Below the pieces are notes generated by a model. It did not search any database and was not told where the DNA came from. It saw nothing but the letters and a program-made list of their open reading frames with translations. This document shows, piece by piece, positions 11,990 to 24,185 of a stretch of 64,000 bases of DNA. The stretch is taken from contig NC_034012.1 of assembly GCF_000346465.2 (NCBI RefSeq), positions 22,892,719 to 22,956,718 of the forward strand, given 5' to 3'. The DNA comes from Prunus persica. Its lineage: Eukaryota; Streptophyta; Magnoliopsida; Rosales; Rosaceae. Both the position numbers and the translations under genes were made by a program. Within the stretch, counting starts at the first letter, position 1. The number at the start of each line of letters is the position of its first letter.

Positions 11990-13030
11990 GTCTAAAATAT
12001 CGATAATATCGACGAAATATCGAGAATATTATTGTTTTTTCGAGTCACGGATATTTCGGAACGTATCCATACACATATCGTATAAATATGGATAATATCG
12101 AAAAATATCGATGTCGATAATTTCGCTCACACTTCAATAATATTTTATCAAAATATCGCTATAATATCGAAAATATCAAAAATATTGATGTAATGAAAAA
12201 AGAAAGGGAAAAAAAAAACACAAAGCACACATGCAAAGGGGATTCAAACCCCTAGCATTCCACTCCTCCAACACTTTAACCACCATGTTACTTATGTTTT
12301 TGTGATAATATGCTAAAATATGTACATTTATATTATTTTGTTTCCCTGCAAGAATTAGATTTTCACATGAGAATGTGAGTCTTTGACCTTTCCTTTTGAA
12401 ATAGAATCGAGCGGCTCATGGAAAGAATCCTACCCAATCTTCAAATAATTTTATTTATGGACAACGTCAACCAATATCAGATCCATACGGGTGGCATGTT
12501 AACAATTACATGCAAAACTATTTTGGGGATTTATCATTTGATGACTACTCTTCATAATACACTTACTTTACACATAAAGATGATGAAAATAGTGAAAAAT
12601 TTGAACCTCATAAGAACTCTATGTGGTACTAAGCCACTTATGTATCTTACCATGCAATGTATAAAGTGTAAAATATTGTGGTAAATCATTATATATAAAT
12701 GATTATGGTGTGTTTAATCTTCTTTCCTTAATTACTACATATTTTCTACACTCACAGTGTTTGTCAGCTTGCTATATAATCAACTTAAATCAATTAAACC
12801 CATCATGCAATGCATTTCCTTTCAATTTTTTGTGATAAACTAATAGATAATTGACTAAATAAACATCATCCAAAGTTTCAATAAAAATTTCCAAGTTTTT
12901 CTTACAATTTCCGTGGTTTTTATTCAATTTTTATCGATATAGATAATATCCCGATATTTCCATCGAAATTTCCGTGTTTTTGAACTACCGATATTTTAGA
13001 TACCATCGATATTTTAGACCTTGTGTATAG
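11990..13030. mobile_element. Nested element with ATCGATATTATCG-type inverted ends
   Basis: The left part carries AGTCTAAAATATCGATAATA and further ATATCGA words. The right part carries their inverse (ATCGATATTTTAGAC) at 12990-13022. Between them, one frame near 12425-12630 reads PYGWHVNNYMQNYFGD, which I associate with C-termini of hAT-like transposases in plant genomes. That attribution is from memory and weak. The element would be nested inside copy 1 of the long-TIR family. Confidence 0.45.
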
Positions 13031-13432
13031 TCCATGTAGACAAAATAATATTTAAAAATTTAAAGATTCATGTAAAATATTAGAATAATAATAAACCTAA
13101 AAATCTATAAATAATAAATAAATAAAAGCAGCAACCCCCAACGCTACCCCTTTCTCTCTCTCCCACCCCACAACTACTGTCTTCCCCAATCAACCTGTAC
13201 CAACCTCTCCCACCCTGCGTCAATATTCAAAGCTCCCTCATTTACCCATTTTTTAATTCATAACCTTCATATTTTGGTAAATATTCAAAGGTTCAAGGGT
13301 TGAAATTTTGAAGAACTAAAAGAGACCTTTCAATCTGAAAAAACAAAAACAAAAACAAAAAGACCGTTCAAGTTTTCGGCGTTGTTAAGGCGGACATGTC
13401 TCCGGTGAACCTAGTCGCCACCTCGATCCTAA

Positions 13433-13433
<1 letters not shown>

Positions 13434-13479
<46 letters not shown>
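13434..13479. repeat. CT microsatellite
   Basis: Run of CT dinucleotides in the left subterminal region of the long-TIR element. The flanking open frames are not recognised. Confidence 0.9.
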
Positions 13480-13480
<1 letters not shown>

Positions 13481-13784
13481 GACTTGGTGGGGTTCGGTGT
13501 CATCATTGCCCTTTTGGCTTCGGTGGTTGGATCTGCGATTGCGATTGGGGCTGGGTCTTCGACGGATCTAGAGTTTTGGACTTGCTGGATCTATGTTGGA
13601 TCTATGTGGTACATGGTTAGGTTTGGACTGGAAGAACGGGGTGGGGGAAGGAGAATTGTGGTAACTATGGGGTGGGGCTTTGATGGTGGTTCAAAGGATG
13701 TTACAATCGGCGCTGGATGGAGGTGGCAGCTGTAATTAGGTAAATGGAGTGTCCAAAAAAAAAAAAAAGTTCTTGCATTCTTTC

Positions 13785-13785
<1 letters not shown>

Positions 13786-13833
<48 letters not shown>
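13786..13833. repeat. AG microsatellite
   Basis: Run of AG dinucleotides, in inverse orientation to the CT run at 13434-13479, consistent with both being part of the subterminal inverted repeats. Confidence 0.9.
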
Positions 13834-13834
<1 letters not shown>

Positions 13835-14157
13835 GATGGGCTGTGTGGTTGGGAGGAGGAGAGGGATAATGATTTTTCTTTTTCTTTTGATTTTAAATGA
13901 AAATTAATTATTTAATATAATTTTACTTGTTTTGTATAATAGTTTATTAGTTTTTTGTCCACGTGGAATCCCATGTCAATTAAAAAATAGGTCCCACAAA
14001 TGCCACATCGGCATTTAACAGATTTACTAACAATTTAGCTAACAGAGGGTCCAAATTGTAGGGTTTCCATGTTGAGTATGTATTCATAAATGTCCCTAAA
14101 ATTAGGTATGAACTTGAAAATGACCCTATATGTTGGGGGGTTTTATGTAGTTTGTCC

Positions 14158-15320
14158 TAAAACTTTTTAAGGAAATGCACAAACAATTGTGCGTTCTCCA
14201 GATCCTCCTCTATTGGAGGCCCCACTCTGTTCACAAGGTTTTTCCTTGAATCCTCAAGGGGAGTATTATCTTCCGCCATCCTCCTAAAAATAATTTTATA
14301 TTTAAATGCACCATCAAGAAACTTGTATGTGGCAGTCCACCTTGTGGAAACATCTATGGGGATATTTGCCGTCTTATCTTCTTTTTTTGTATAAGATTAC
14401 ATAATCCCTAAACTTGTCCAACCTTAATGGTGAGGAATGAATGTACTTCACACAATTCCTTATTGACTCAATTGAGCTATAAAACTCCTATAAACCATCC
14501 TGAACAATTAAATTAAGGATCTGACAAGCACACCTCATATGCAAGTACTTCCCTTCAAGCATAAGAGTGTTCGCCTTCTTGAACCTCTTTGCCATGTACT
14601 CAACAACCCTGTCATTTGCAGAAGCATTATCCATAGTAATGCTAAACATGTTATCAATCCCCCAATCATTCAAACACACATCCAAGCACTTCACTATGTC
14701 CTCACCCTTGTGACTTGTGATCTTAGTTAAGTTAATGATTCATTTGTGCAATTTCCAGTCACTATCCATGAAATGGGCAGTGACTACCATGTAGTTAATG
14801 TCCTGAATGGATGTCCACGTATCGATGGTGACACTTACCCTTTGATCACTTATCACACTCATGATCTTAGCCTTTTTGATGAAGAACATATCCCACACAC
14901 CAACAACTACCTTCTTTCCATAATGACATACTTCACACAATTCAATTCACTCCTTTTTTTATTAAATGTGTCAGGGACCAATCCCCCACCCATTGTTTTA
15001 GTTCTTAAGGCAGTTTGGCTACCACCATCTTTTGTAAAAAGTGGAGAACCCTTTCATCTCAACTTTAAGTGGTTTTTTAAACCAATTGTCTCATTTTTCT
15101 TAGAATAGGTCAGCAACTCTACTTTACAATAATTGCAAACCCCAATGACCCTCTCTACCACATTAGCATCTTTTTTTTCCTTTTCTATTTTGTAAAGCGA
15201 TCCTACACTATAGATTTAGAGGATTTCCTCTTATCTCCCATAACAGAAGGTGTAGAATCTACTTGTTGGTCTTGTGTTTGGGTTGAATAGAAGGTGGTGG
15301 ACACATTCATGTAGAGGCAT
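14158..15320 (-). pseudogene. hAT transposase, N-terminal half (BED zinc finger and catalytic core start), broken
   Basis: Read from high to low on the minus strand: GDKRKSSKSIV, then a BED-type finger (DRFTK, CNYCKVELL, SKKNETIGLKNHLK) with an in-frame TAG where a tryptophan is usual. Then come RVSVTIDTWTSIQDINYM, WKLHK, FSITMDNASANDRVVEYM, YLHMRCACQILNLIVQDGL, and IPIDVSTRWTATYKFLDGAF up to HFLKK, where the long-TIR element interrupts. All are conserved hAT blocks. Several stops and frame changes make it non-functional. A Harbinger-like element begins just upstream of its presumed start. Confidence 0.85.
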
Positions 15321-15323
15321 TCA

Positions 15324-17977
15324 GGGCATGTTTGGTTGGCCTCATTAGCTTGGACTATGCTAAATAAGATTTGAAGCCCATGTTTGGTAAGATGAAGGAC
15401 TAAGTTAAATGGGATTGTAGAGTCCAATAGTAAAAAAAACCTCCTCACTCGCTCTCCTTATACAGAGAGCCTGAAACTGCCTTCGCAAAATAAGCCATTC
15501 GCTAAATTGAAACAGCGAATCCAGATATCTCTTGTTCGCGACTTCGGCTCTCTCTCCTTCGCTACTCCACATTTCCTTCACACAAAGCCAAGATTCTGAT
15601 TCATGTGCTCTACGCTTTGTTCTTCGTCTCAGAGCTTCGATTTTCAAGATTTCTAGTTCTATTTCTTGTTTCTTATTCTTATGATCATTCGAATCAAAGT
15701 AAGTGATATATTTTTTTTTTTTTTTCATTTTTTTGCAGTTGAATCATACCTAGTTTTTATTCTTTGTTTGAGATACACAAAAATAATTTGTTTGTCATTT
15801 GTGCAAGTTTAGAGTTTCTATTTGCTTTCAATATAGGATTCTGATTTTGAATTGCCATTAGTTAATTTTGATCTTTATGGATTTGAAATTTCTATTTATT
15901 TTGGATGCCTTTTTTTCTTCTTTATTTTTTTCCGAATTGATCTACATCTGATTTCAAGATGTAAATAACGTTCTGATTAGGTTTTGGTTTTGATTTATGC
16001 AGGTTGAAGTTTCGTTCTCTGTCCTAGATTTGCAATTGTGTGGTTGGTGAGATTTTTGCTTGAGGACGTTTATTCTCATTGGATTTTCAGTTGAGCTGAG
16101 GTATACATGTTAAGCTTCGATAATCATTTTATCTTTTGTTGCTATTTAATGTTATTAATCTCGTATTTTATATCCGAATTTGGTTCTGTGATGTGTACTG
16201 CTTGTTGCCTTGGAAAAAAGTTTGCTAGTATCTTATATGAGAATGATTGAGGAGAAAAGTGTCCTAGTATCTTTTTGATGATTTTGGGTCAAGTTGGGAC
16301 CTTCGGGGATTTGATCGAGGAGAAGGGTTGTTCTTCATTCACTGATCGTTTTGTTTAGTAGTGCAATTCTTCCACTACCCAGGTCATTATTATAGGCTTT
16401 GTTTGTAATTGTTTTTCATTTCTTTCTTCTGTTTCTTTTTAATTTCTAGGGTTTAATTTATTTTTTATTTTTGTTAAGTTCAATCTTCACACACATTGAA
16501 GAAACTTGTCTTCAATCTCTAGTTTCTAGTTTATTTTCCTTTTATTGGGAGTTTGATGGGTATCTGTAGTGCTTGGTTTATATGCTTTTGCTATGATTAT
16601 TGTTTTTCATTTGATCAAAGCTCTGGTTATTGTTAATTTGTATGCTTTTGCTTTGGTTTGTTGTCTTGTGCATGGAGTTGTGTTTTCTATTTCTTTGGTT
16701 GATTTTGTCTTGGTGACTTGTGCTGTCATCCAAAGTTGGAAGTCCTATTTTTGCTGGCAGTTTGAGAACACAGTTTAGGACTGAGATTGACAGTTTTTTA
16801 GGTGACCCCTTTCTCAATAGTTTAGGACTGAGATTGGCCAACACATTGACTACATATCTTGCCTGTGTTTATGTTGTAAATGGTTTTCTAGAGTAAAATT
16901 AGCTTAGTTTATGATCGATTGGCAACCTTTCGTCTCTCTCATTCAATTGGGTCAGCCATTTGGCACCGGATGCGATAGTGGGAAGGATTGGCTTTGTTTG
17001 GTTAAGTGCAATAATTCTTTTCTTTTCTTTGTTTGGCTAATGTGAACTTTGTTCTCACATCTTCTTGCTCTTTTTTCTTTTGCAGGCCCCTTCTTCTGTC
17101 CTTTCGTGGCCATAAGCGGCGCATAGGCAAAACTAGCAGATGCTATGGACGTCCTACAAGAAGCATTGCTTTATGTGTTTAGTTCAATCTAATAGGATTT
17201 TTTATGTAGCTAGTTAAGCTGTAGTATCGTCATTGACTTGAGGACCTGGCCTAGCTAAATTTGATGCATCTATCTTTTTGGAAACACCACAAATGATGGA
17301 TTAATGAGATTGACTTCATTTTGGAAACACCACAAAATGGTATAACATATTGCGAGCATTAAAGCTAGATGGTTTATGGTTATGGGGCTTCTTAGTTTCA
17401 TTTTGAAATTGTGGATGTTTATTTGTATGTATTAATGGTAGAATTGTGTGCAGTGAACTGAACTACTTTGGCATAGAGGAAGAATTTCTAACTTTTTGCA
17501 TATATGAAGAAATTCTAACATTGACATCTACATATAAATTCTAAGTTTTGCATATATGCATCTCTTGAAATTCTTGAAGCATGAGTTGAGGTAGGTGGTT
17601 GTTATTGATACATTAATCAAATTCTTTGTGTTTGCATATAAATAAAGACTCAATTATATATAAACTCAGTGAAATTTGTAACTTTAACAACAACAAAAAA
17701 GCCTTTGGTTTGGAGGAAAATAAATGTACATGTCAATTTGGTACTTATAATAACATAAAAACTTATATTTAATTATTTTTAAATATTAAAATAATTATTT
17801 TTTAATCCGATATAGCACCAAACATAGGTCTTCACTATTTTTGCAATCCAGCTTCTTAGTCCGACGCAACACAAAACGTAAGTCAATACTTAATCCAGCT
17901 TAGGCCAATCCGAGCTAATCCAAGACAGTCCTAGAATTTAGTCCAGTCCATAACAGTCCGTCGTACCAAATGACCCC
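15324..17977. mobile_element. Harbinger-like non-autonomous element
   Basis: The left end is GGGCATGTTTGGTTGGCC. The inverse of the right end reads GGGGTCATTTGGTACGACGG, so the ends form a short imperfect inverted repeat. Flanking trinucleotides are TCA and TTA, an imperfect version of the usual target. The interior resembles a gene leader: a CT-rich stretch with a small frame, then T-rich DNA with plausible splice sites near 16000 and 16080. There is no transposase. The left 400 bp match 3559-3960. Confidence 0.55.
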
Positions 17978-18178
17978 TTAGTGTACTATCACATTGGCTA
18001 GACTCCATATCCATCCTATGCTAAACACCAAACAAAGCAACAAAAAAAAAAAAAAAAAAAAAAACAAAGATCAATATCATCAAACATCCTAACCAACCAT
18101 TCAGCTACAAACATGCATTCATGCTAAGCTAACATAGAAACAAAACAAGAAACACAGAAAGCGAAAAGACCCCCGGAC
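17978..18178. other. Short spacer with a poly-A run
   Basis: Contains an uninterrupted A run near 18041-18064. No gene. Confidence 0.5.
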
Positions 18179-19810
18179 TGTAATACCCCGAAAAATTCAA
18201 GGTGGATTTTCATATTTTAGTGAAAAATAATATTATGGTGGAGAATGATTATGAGTATTTTATCAAGTGATTTTGGATGGAGATTATTAAATTAATTGTG
18301 TTTAATTTCAAGTTGGACAAAAATGACCAAAATACCCTTGTAGGCAAAAAAAAAATATTAAAAATATTTAAAAAATTAGAAATGTGGAGAGCATCAAACC
18401 ACCCTCCTCCCATTCCTCTCCCCCCTCCCCGCCCCCTTCTCTCAAGTTTTCAAATCCACCATTTATGAAAGGATGAGTCACCTATTCTAAATTGATGACT
18501 CACCTAGCCTAACATTCTTCAATCATGAATTTATTCTCTTCCTCCCCATTCATTGTGTCATCACTCTTTTCTAAATTGATAACCCACCTAGCCTAAGATT
18601 CTTCAATCATGAAATTATTCTTATCCTCATCATTCATTGTGTCATCCCTTTCTTCTTAATTCACCTTATTTTCATCCTCATTCTTCTTTTGTTCCTCTTC
18701 AAAATCCAAAATTCGTCACTTCCTTGGAGCAGCCGAGGACTCAAATTTCGGAAGCTCAAATGAGAAACCTTCCTTCATAAAAGTTGTTCATTTATGTGAT
18801 TCCTATAACATTCTCCAATTGCAGCTCAATCCGACTAGCACAGGCTCCAAAAAGTTGGTATGATCACAGTATGTTTACTATTTTCTGATTTCGCAATAGT
18901 ATTCTCAGTTTTAATATGTTTCTATGATTTTCTGTACTCAAATGACTTTGGTTCCTTCATCAAAGTTGTTCGCAATTCTGTCTATTATAACATATCAAAA
19001 TTTTAGGTTGATTGGACTTCTATAGCCACCTTGGGAATATTTAGAGTGGAACTTGTTTATAGTCTTCGACCCTAATTCCTTCCCTCAGTTTCAGTCCAGA
19101 ACACTCATTTTGAAACTCAAAACACAATGATTTCTTCCTAATAGTTACTCCAAATTCTCCTCTTTATAACATATCCAAAGGTTAGCAAAACGCAACCATT
19201 ATAACTTTGATAATTGGCATGAACAAAACTTGTTCATTGATTATATTGAATTTCTTGTTATAGATATGTACTTTCTCTCAAATGGCTTGTTACTTGTCAT
19301 TCAATTGATCAAATTAGCCATTATCAGCTCAAGTAAATGATTCTTTGAAGGTATGAAGCTCATTTTCTTATTGTCTCTTTGAGTACTAGTTGTAAATCAA
19401 GTATTGGTTAGATTGCCTCAATGACATATATCTCTTTCGAATTGTGTTTTTGTGAAGTTCTAAATTATTTCGATGTGATTTTGTTCCAATTTCATTATGG
19501 GATTTTGTTACATCAAAATGGATATCTCAAGGGTTTATTTCAAAGTTGGTTTTGTGTCATTTGAATTTAAATTGATTTTTTTGTGAAATTTCAAAGTAGA
19601 GACTATGGTGCTGGAATTGTTCTGATTCTGCTGCATGCCCTGTTTTGAATATGTGTTTGAAAACTTCCTAAATTTGGATTGTCATGAAATTTTAGTATGT
19701 TTTACTTTCACGTATTTTCTTCAAATCTGGAAAGTTTTATCCAGTTTGGTTATAAATTGAAATTTTGGTGAGTTTTCAAAATAAAGTGTACAAACCTAGG
19801 GAAAAAAAAA

Positions 19811-21429
19811 GGACAAACTACATAAAACCCCTTAAACTATAGCATCATTTACGAGTTCATACTCGATTTTGGGGACATTTTCCAGTATATACTTAACATC
19901 ACGAAAACTCTACAATTTACTCCCTCCGTTAGTTAATCTGTTAAATGCTGATGTGGCATTTGTGGGACCTATTTTTTAATTAATGTGGACTCCACATAAG
20001 AAATAAAATTAATAAAATAAAATAAAATAACCAATTAAAAATCTAAAAACCCAAAACAAAAAAAACATTTTCTCCGATATCCCCTCCCTTCTAGCCTAAA
20101 CTCCAACCCACCCTCCCCACAACTCCGATCCAACAAAACCAAACCAACCCTCCCTTTGTCTTCTTGGAACTCTAGCCGCCCTTTCTCTCTTTCTTCCCTT
20201 CCCCGAGCCACCCTCCCGGCACACCACAACCTAGATCCCTGGACACATGATCTGGGTTTGTTTTTGTTGGGTATATTTGAATCGGGTTGGCTTGATTTTC
20301 GGCGCTCCTATGGGCTTCAGGCTATTAATCTGTGTGTGTCTGAGAGAGAGAGAGAGAGAGAGGTGGTTGGGGAAGGGAGGCTGGATTTCAAACAACCCAG
20401 ATTTGAAGTTGGTTGTCGAGGTTGGGGTGGGATGGGTTTGTTTATTTTTAATTTTTGAATATGATAACCGGCCAAATAAAATAACATTGCAAATGATCAA
20501 ACAATAATACAAACCAAAATCAACATTAAAATCCTGGATCATAAAATCAAATTTGGGAAATTGTCTACTATATGAAATTATCGATGTTCAAGCTACAGCC
20601 TTGAGTGGGAATAGAAATGAAAATGGGAAGCTTCAAGACTTCGTTCTCTGTGATGTCACCCCTCTGTCACTTGGCATAGTGAATGGCAAAGAAGGTTCCA
20701 TGGGAGTTTTTATTCTCAGAAACTCTGGAATTCCCATCATAGTGAATCATATCTCCACCACCATCTTTGATAACCAATGTAGCGGCAGAGTCGCCATTTA
20801 TGAAGGTGAGAGTGCAACGACTGCGGATAATTACTTTTTGGGCGAACTCATCTTGGATAACTTTCCTCCATGTCCCCAAGGTGTTGCTAGAGCCAATATT
20901 TCCTTTTATATTGATGACAATGGTATCTTCAATGTCTCCGCTGAAGAAAATTCCACCGGTCAGAGGAAAATGATTATAATTAACAGTGATGGAAGAAAGG
21001 GGAGATATCGGAGGAGATGGGTTTGGTGGGCATGGGGAGATATTGAAGAAGGTGACGAGGGTTTGGTGGTCTTCTTGGTTTTGCTGGATCAGAGCTGTGG
21101 GGAGGGAAGGTGGGGGGTTGGAGTTAGGCTGAAAGGCAGGGTATATCAGAGCAGATGAGTTTTTTTTTTTTTTTTTTTTTTTAAATACATTTTTTTTAAA
21201 AAAAAATTATTGTTATTTATTTATTTATTTCTTATGTGGAGTCCACGTCAATTAAAAAATGGGTCTCACAAATGCCACATCAGTATTTAACAGATTAACC
21301 GGTTTTGCTAACGGATGGGGTAAATTGTAGGGTTTCTATGACGTTGAGTATGTACTAGTAAATGTCCCCAAAATCGGGTATGAACTCGTAAATGACCCTA
21401 TAGTTTAGGGGTTTTTATGTAGTTTATCC
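19811..21429. mobile_element. Long-TIR DNA element, copy 2, carrying a captured HSP70 fragment
   Basis: Starts GGACAAACTACATAAAACCC, and the inverse of its right end reads GGATAAACTACATAAAAACC. Inverted similarity extends several hundred bp, including the GTGGACTCCACATAAGAAAT region and the CTCCAACCC.CC.CCCCACA region. Between the arms are an AG microsatellite (20340-20361) and an HSP70-derived coding block. This architecture is that of a gene-capturing (Pack-type) TIR element. It sits in an A-rich target within the LTR-like element. Confidence 0.75.
20585..20999 (+). pseudogene. Captured HSP70 fragment (end of ATPase domain and substrate-binding domain)
   Basis: The frame reads VQATALSG, then LQDFVLCDVTPLSLGI, RNSGIPIIV, FDNQCSGRVAIYEGE, DNYFLGELIL, DDNGIFNVSAEENSTGQ. 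This matches the HSP70 segment spanning the linker (DVTPLSLG) and the beta-sandwich peptide-binding domain. HSP70s are ATP-driven chaperones. The ATPase lobes and the C-terminal lid are absent. The frame runs on into the element's right inverted repeat, ending at 21158, so any product would be a chimera. About 138 residues of HSP70 origin remain, without stops. It was acquired by the enclosing transposon, not inherited as a host gene here. Confidence 0.8.
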
Positions 21430-22977
21430 ACACATAAAAAAAAAAAAAAAAAATAGAACATTCTGCAGCCTAGCCTATTTTGGCTTCTATGTTGACATGC
21501 TTCCTTAACCCTACTTTTTATCAAATTTTGACATTTTTAATGTTTCTATGTCTAGTTGTGATCTGGAAAGTTTTACATTATTTTGATTTAAACTCAATAT
21601 TTAGTGAATTTTCAAAGTTAACGTGTTCCAACCTAAATGTTTAGCAAAACTGAAGTTTTTGTTTTAAATTTTCTTTATAAGTCTAGAGCCAAACCACCTG
21701 ATTTTAAATTTTGTTTTAAATTTATGTTTTTCCTTGACGCTTGGTTCTATGCTTGCTTGGACGTGAGGTTCAGGGAGTAATGTTATCGAGTGTATTATGG
21801 GGTTTTATGTCTAAGTGCGCTAGTAGGACACTCAAACGTGTTTCCTTATTTTCAGTGAATTTTAATCAGTAAATTATTTTAATTAGGTGTTCTACTATGC
21901 ATACTTTCAAGGACGAACCCGCACAAGGTTAAGCTAGTTGGACACGAGGTAGGGTTTCTCGATTCGCGATGATTGGGCTATATCACTTTTAATCTTGGTG
22001 CTAATATATAGTGCTAAAAATATGAATATTATTGTTGCTTTGCTCGGTGAATATTATTTGACGTCTCTTCATGGATATTATTTAACGTTGGGTGAATTAT
22101 TATTCATGTGATTAAATCTGAAATATTATTGTTATTATTTGTATTATTATTCAGCAGAGATAAATTATGTTTGCGTTGCATTACATATACATCATAAATA
22201 CAGTGATGTTGAGAGTGTGTGTGTGTCGTTTGACATATATCTAAGGATATCTGAGTAAAAAAATGTGGAATATATTCAGGTGACGGGAGCAGGGCTTGAA
22301 TATATTAGGTTGATGGGAGCAAGGCCTCTAATGAAAAGTGAAAGTTGATAAATTCGTGAACCAAAAAAAACTGGGTTAAAGAACGGATGGGCGCTATTTC
22401 ATATTTTAGGGTATTCGGAGCCGCAGTGGTAAAACACATGTTATGGGACATGCAAGCTTGTTGCCCTAAGGTATGAATTAGTGGAATTATAAGGGAATGA
22501 GTTCATGGCATCACTGCATATGCAAATTTATTTATCTAGTATGGAAGTATAATTTCTATATCTTGTATTGTTTGATGCATGATACTTTTATTAACTATGA
22601 TAGTTGACCTTAAGGGGTTTGACGGTACTCTACTGGGCATTAGAATGCTCATACCCTAATAGATTGCGCATGATTAAAGAAAAATTTTGATAAAGCGAGT
22701 TTCAACTAAGTTGCTGGGCTTTTGTTGTTGATTTATGTAATTAATAATTGTAAGTAATCAACCGTTTGATAAAAATCTTAGTGTGTATCTACTGTGACTC
22801 TGATTTTGTGTTGTTAATTAAATTTGTATTATTTATGGCTCTATCTCTCTTCATATTATGGTTATAGAATTTTATTATTATGACTATATATGACTCACAT
22901 TCATGAATATTCTTTATTTTCGAATCAGGTCGTGACGCAGACATAGCTGCAAAAAAGAGCATTAATAACAGAAGCAC

Positions 22978-23555
22978 CCCCCGGACAGATTCAGTCACCT
23001 AATCATGGATCAAAATATCATACATCAAAACACATAGACAATACAACTATTTCTAGCCTAGCAACAAACCAATTCTCCCAAAGGATAAGAAAATATACCC
23101 AAGTAGCAGCTCCAAAGCCTCTCGATTCCAAGAAAACTCAGCAGATGCCAATCTTTGTCCAATCCAATCCAAACAAAATCAATTTCAATTTCTAAAAATC
23201 CCTAATTTTACAAAAACCCTAATTTGGATTTGAAAATTGAAATCACAAACTAACCTAGAAAGTGACATTGATTTGAGGAAGAGGTGGAGGAGTTTGTGAC
23301 AGAGACGATGATGGAGAGAGAGGTGACGAACACAAATGAGAAGGGTCCGAGGAGGTGGAGTGGAGGAGACTCTGTTACAAAAGGAGGCGACGATGACAAA
23401 TGAGAAGAGACAGGCAATGACGAGATGAGGAGTTGGTAGAGAAGGAGGCAACGGCGAGATATGAGGTGAAGAAGATAGGCGAGGTGGAGGAGGAGGACGA
23501 TGACAAGAGAGGAGAAGAGAAGAGATAGGTATTTTTTTTTTGGTTTGGGAGAAAT
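22978..23555. other. Spacer, no gene seen
   Basis: From 23165 on, the DNA is purine-rich on the plus strand with CCCTAA-type words. On the minus strand it would resemble a CT-rich leader, but no downstream coding exon could be tied to it. Confidence 0.35.
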
Positions 23556-23899
23556 GAGAGAAGAGAGGTGTCGAGAGGTGAAGGAAAGGAACTTGGTGGA
23601 TTTAGTGTGGCCGGTTCTACATAGGTCCTGAAATAAGGCCCAATGAAACAACTACACATGTAATTTAATTTAAATAAATAAATAATATCGGTCGGTTGGG
23701 TAGAATCGTCGGTATTTAAATAATATTGAGAGAAGAGAGGTGTCGAGAGGTGAAGGAAAGGAACTTGGTGGATTTAGTGTGGCCGGTTCTACATAGGTCC
23801 TGAAATAAGGCCCAATGAAACAACTACACATGTAATTTAATTTAAATAAATAAATAATATCGGTCGGTTGGGTAGAATCGTCGGTATTTAAATAATATT
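23556..23899. repeat. Perfect 172 bp tandem duplication
   Basis: 23556-23727 is repeated at 23728-23899 with no difference seen by eye. Each copy starts GAGAGAAGAGAGGTGTCGAG and ends TATTTAAATAATATT. The overlapping minus-strand open frames are artefacts of this duplication. Confidence 0.9.
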
Positions 23900-24185
23900 G
23901 ATTGGTCTTAGCCTCGGTTTGTTCGGTTCTAGTCAATGTCAGGTTTGACCACGATTTGGGAAAGTCGATTTCTCGGTTCGAGCGGTATTTCGGTAATAAA
24001 ACCAAGCACTAATTTCATGGTTAAAAAATAGGGTAATTTGAAGGTGGAGTTGCAAAGTAACCATTTTACTCTTAAAAAATGGTTCAAGGCAATTTTCACA
24101 ATTTCTAAAAAATTTAGAAACTAAAAAACGTAGGGGATCAAAGTGTAGTTTTAAAAAATTAATTTTATCAACCACCACCTCCTCC

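Larger units (their letters stand above)
11806..14157. mobile_element. Long-TIR DNA element, copy 1, inserted in the hAT relic
   Basis: Starts GGACAAACTACATAAAACCC and ends with its inverse. Terminal similarity extends over at least 130 bp, including the words for CATACCTAATTTTAGGGACATTTA. The same family occurs at 19811-21429. The flanking hAT coding sequence continues across the insertion through an A-rich target. Subterminal regions are GC-richer and hold a CT run on one side and an AG run on the other. No transposase of its own is seen. The family could be MULE-like, but no clean 9 bp target duplication could be read because the target is poly-A. Confidence 0.75.
18179..22977. mobile_element. 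LTR-like element (TGTAATACCCCG family), probably solo
   Basis: Begins TGTAATACCCCGAAAAATTC, the start of a widespread plant Ty3/gypsy LTR family. It contains the characteristic later block GACGGTACTCTACTGGGCAT near 22621 and GGTCGTGACG near 22930. CCCCCGGAC is present immediately before the start (18170-18178) and again at 22978-22986, so the flanks match over 9 bp. That is longer than usual for an LTR element, so the exact right border is uncertain. The long-TIR element at 19811-21429 is nested inside. No gag or pol is present. Confidence 0.55.

Noticed and set aside
20553..21158. 201-codon frame as a functional HSP70-like gene
   Set aside because: Only the linker and peptide-binding part are present, enclosed by transposon arms; ATPase and lid are missing.
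23250..24005. Repeated minus-strand frames with the same peptide
   Set aside because: Artefact of the 172 bp tandem duplication.
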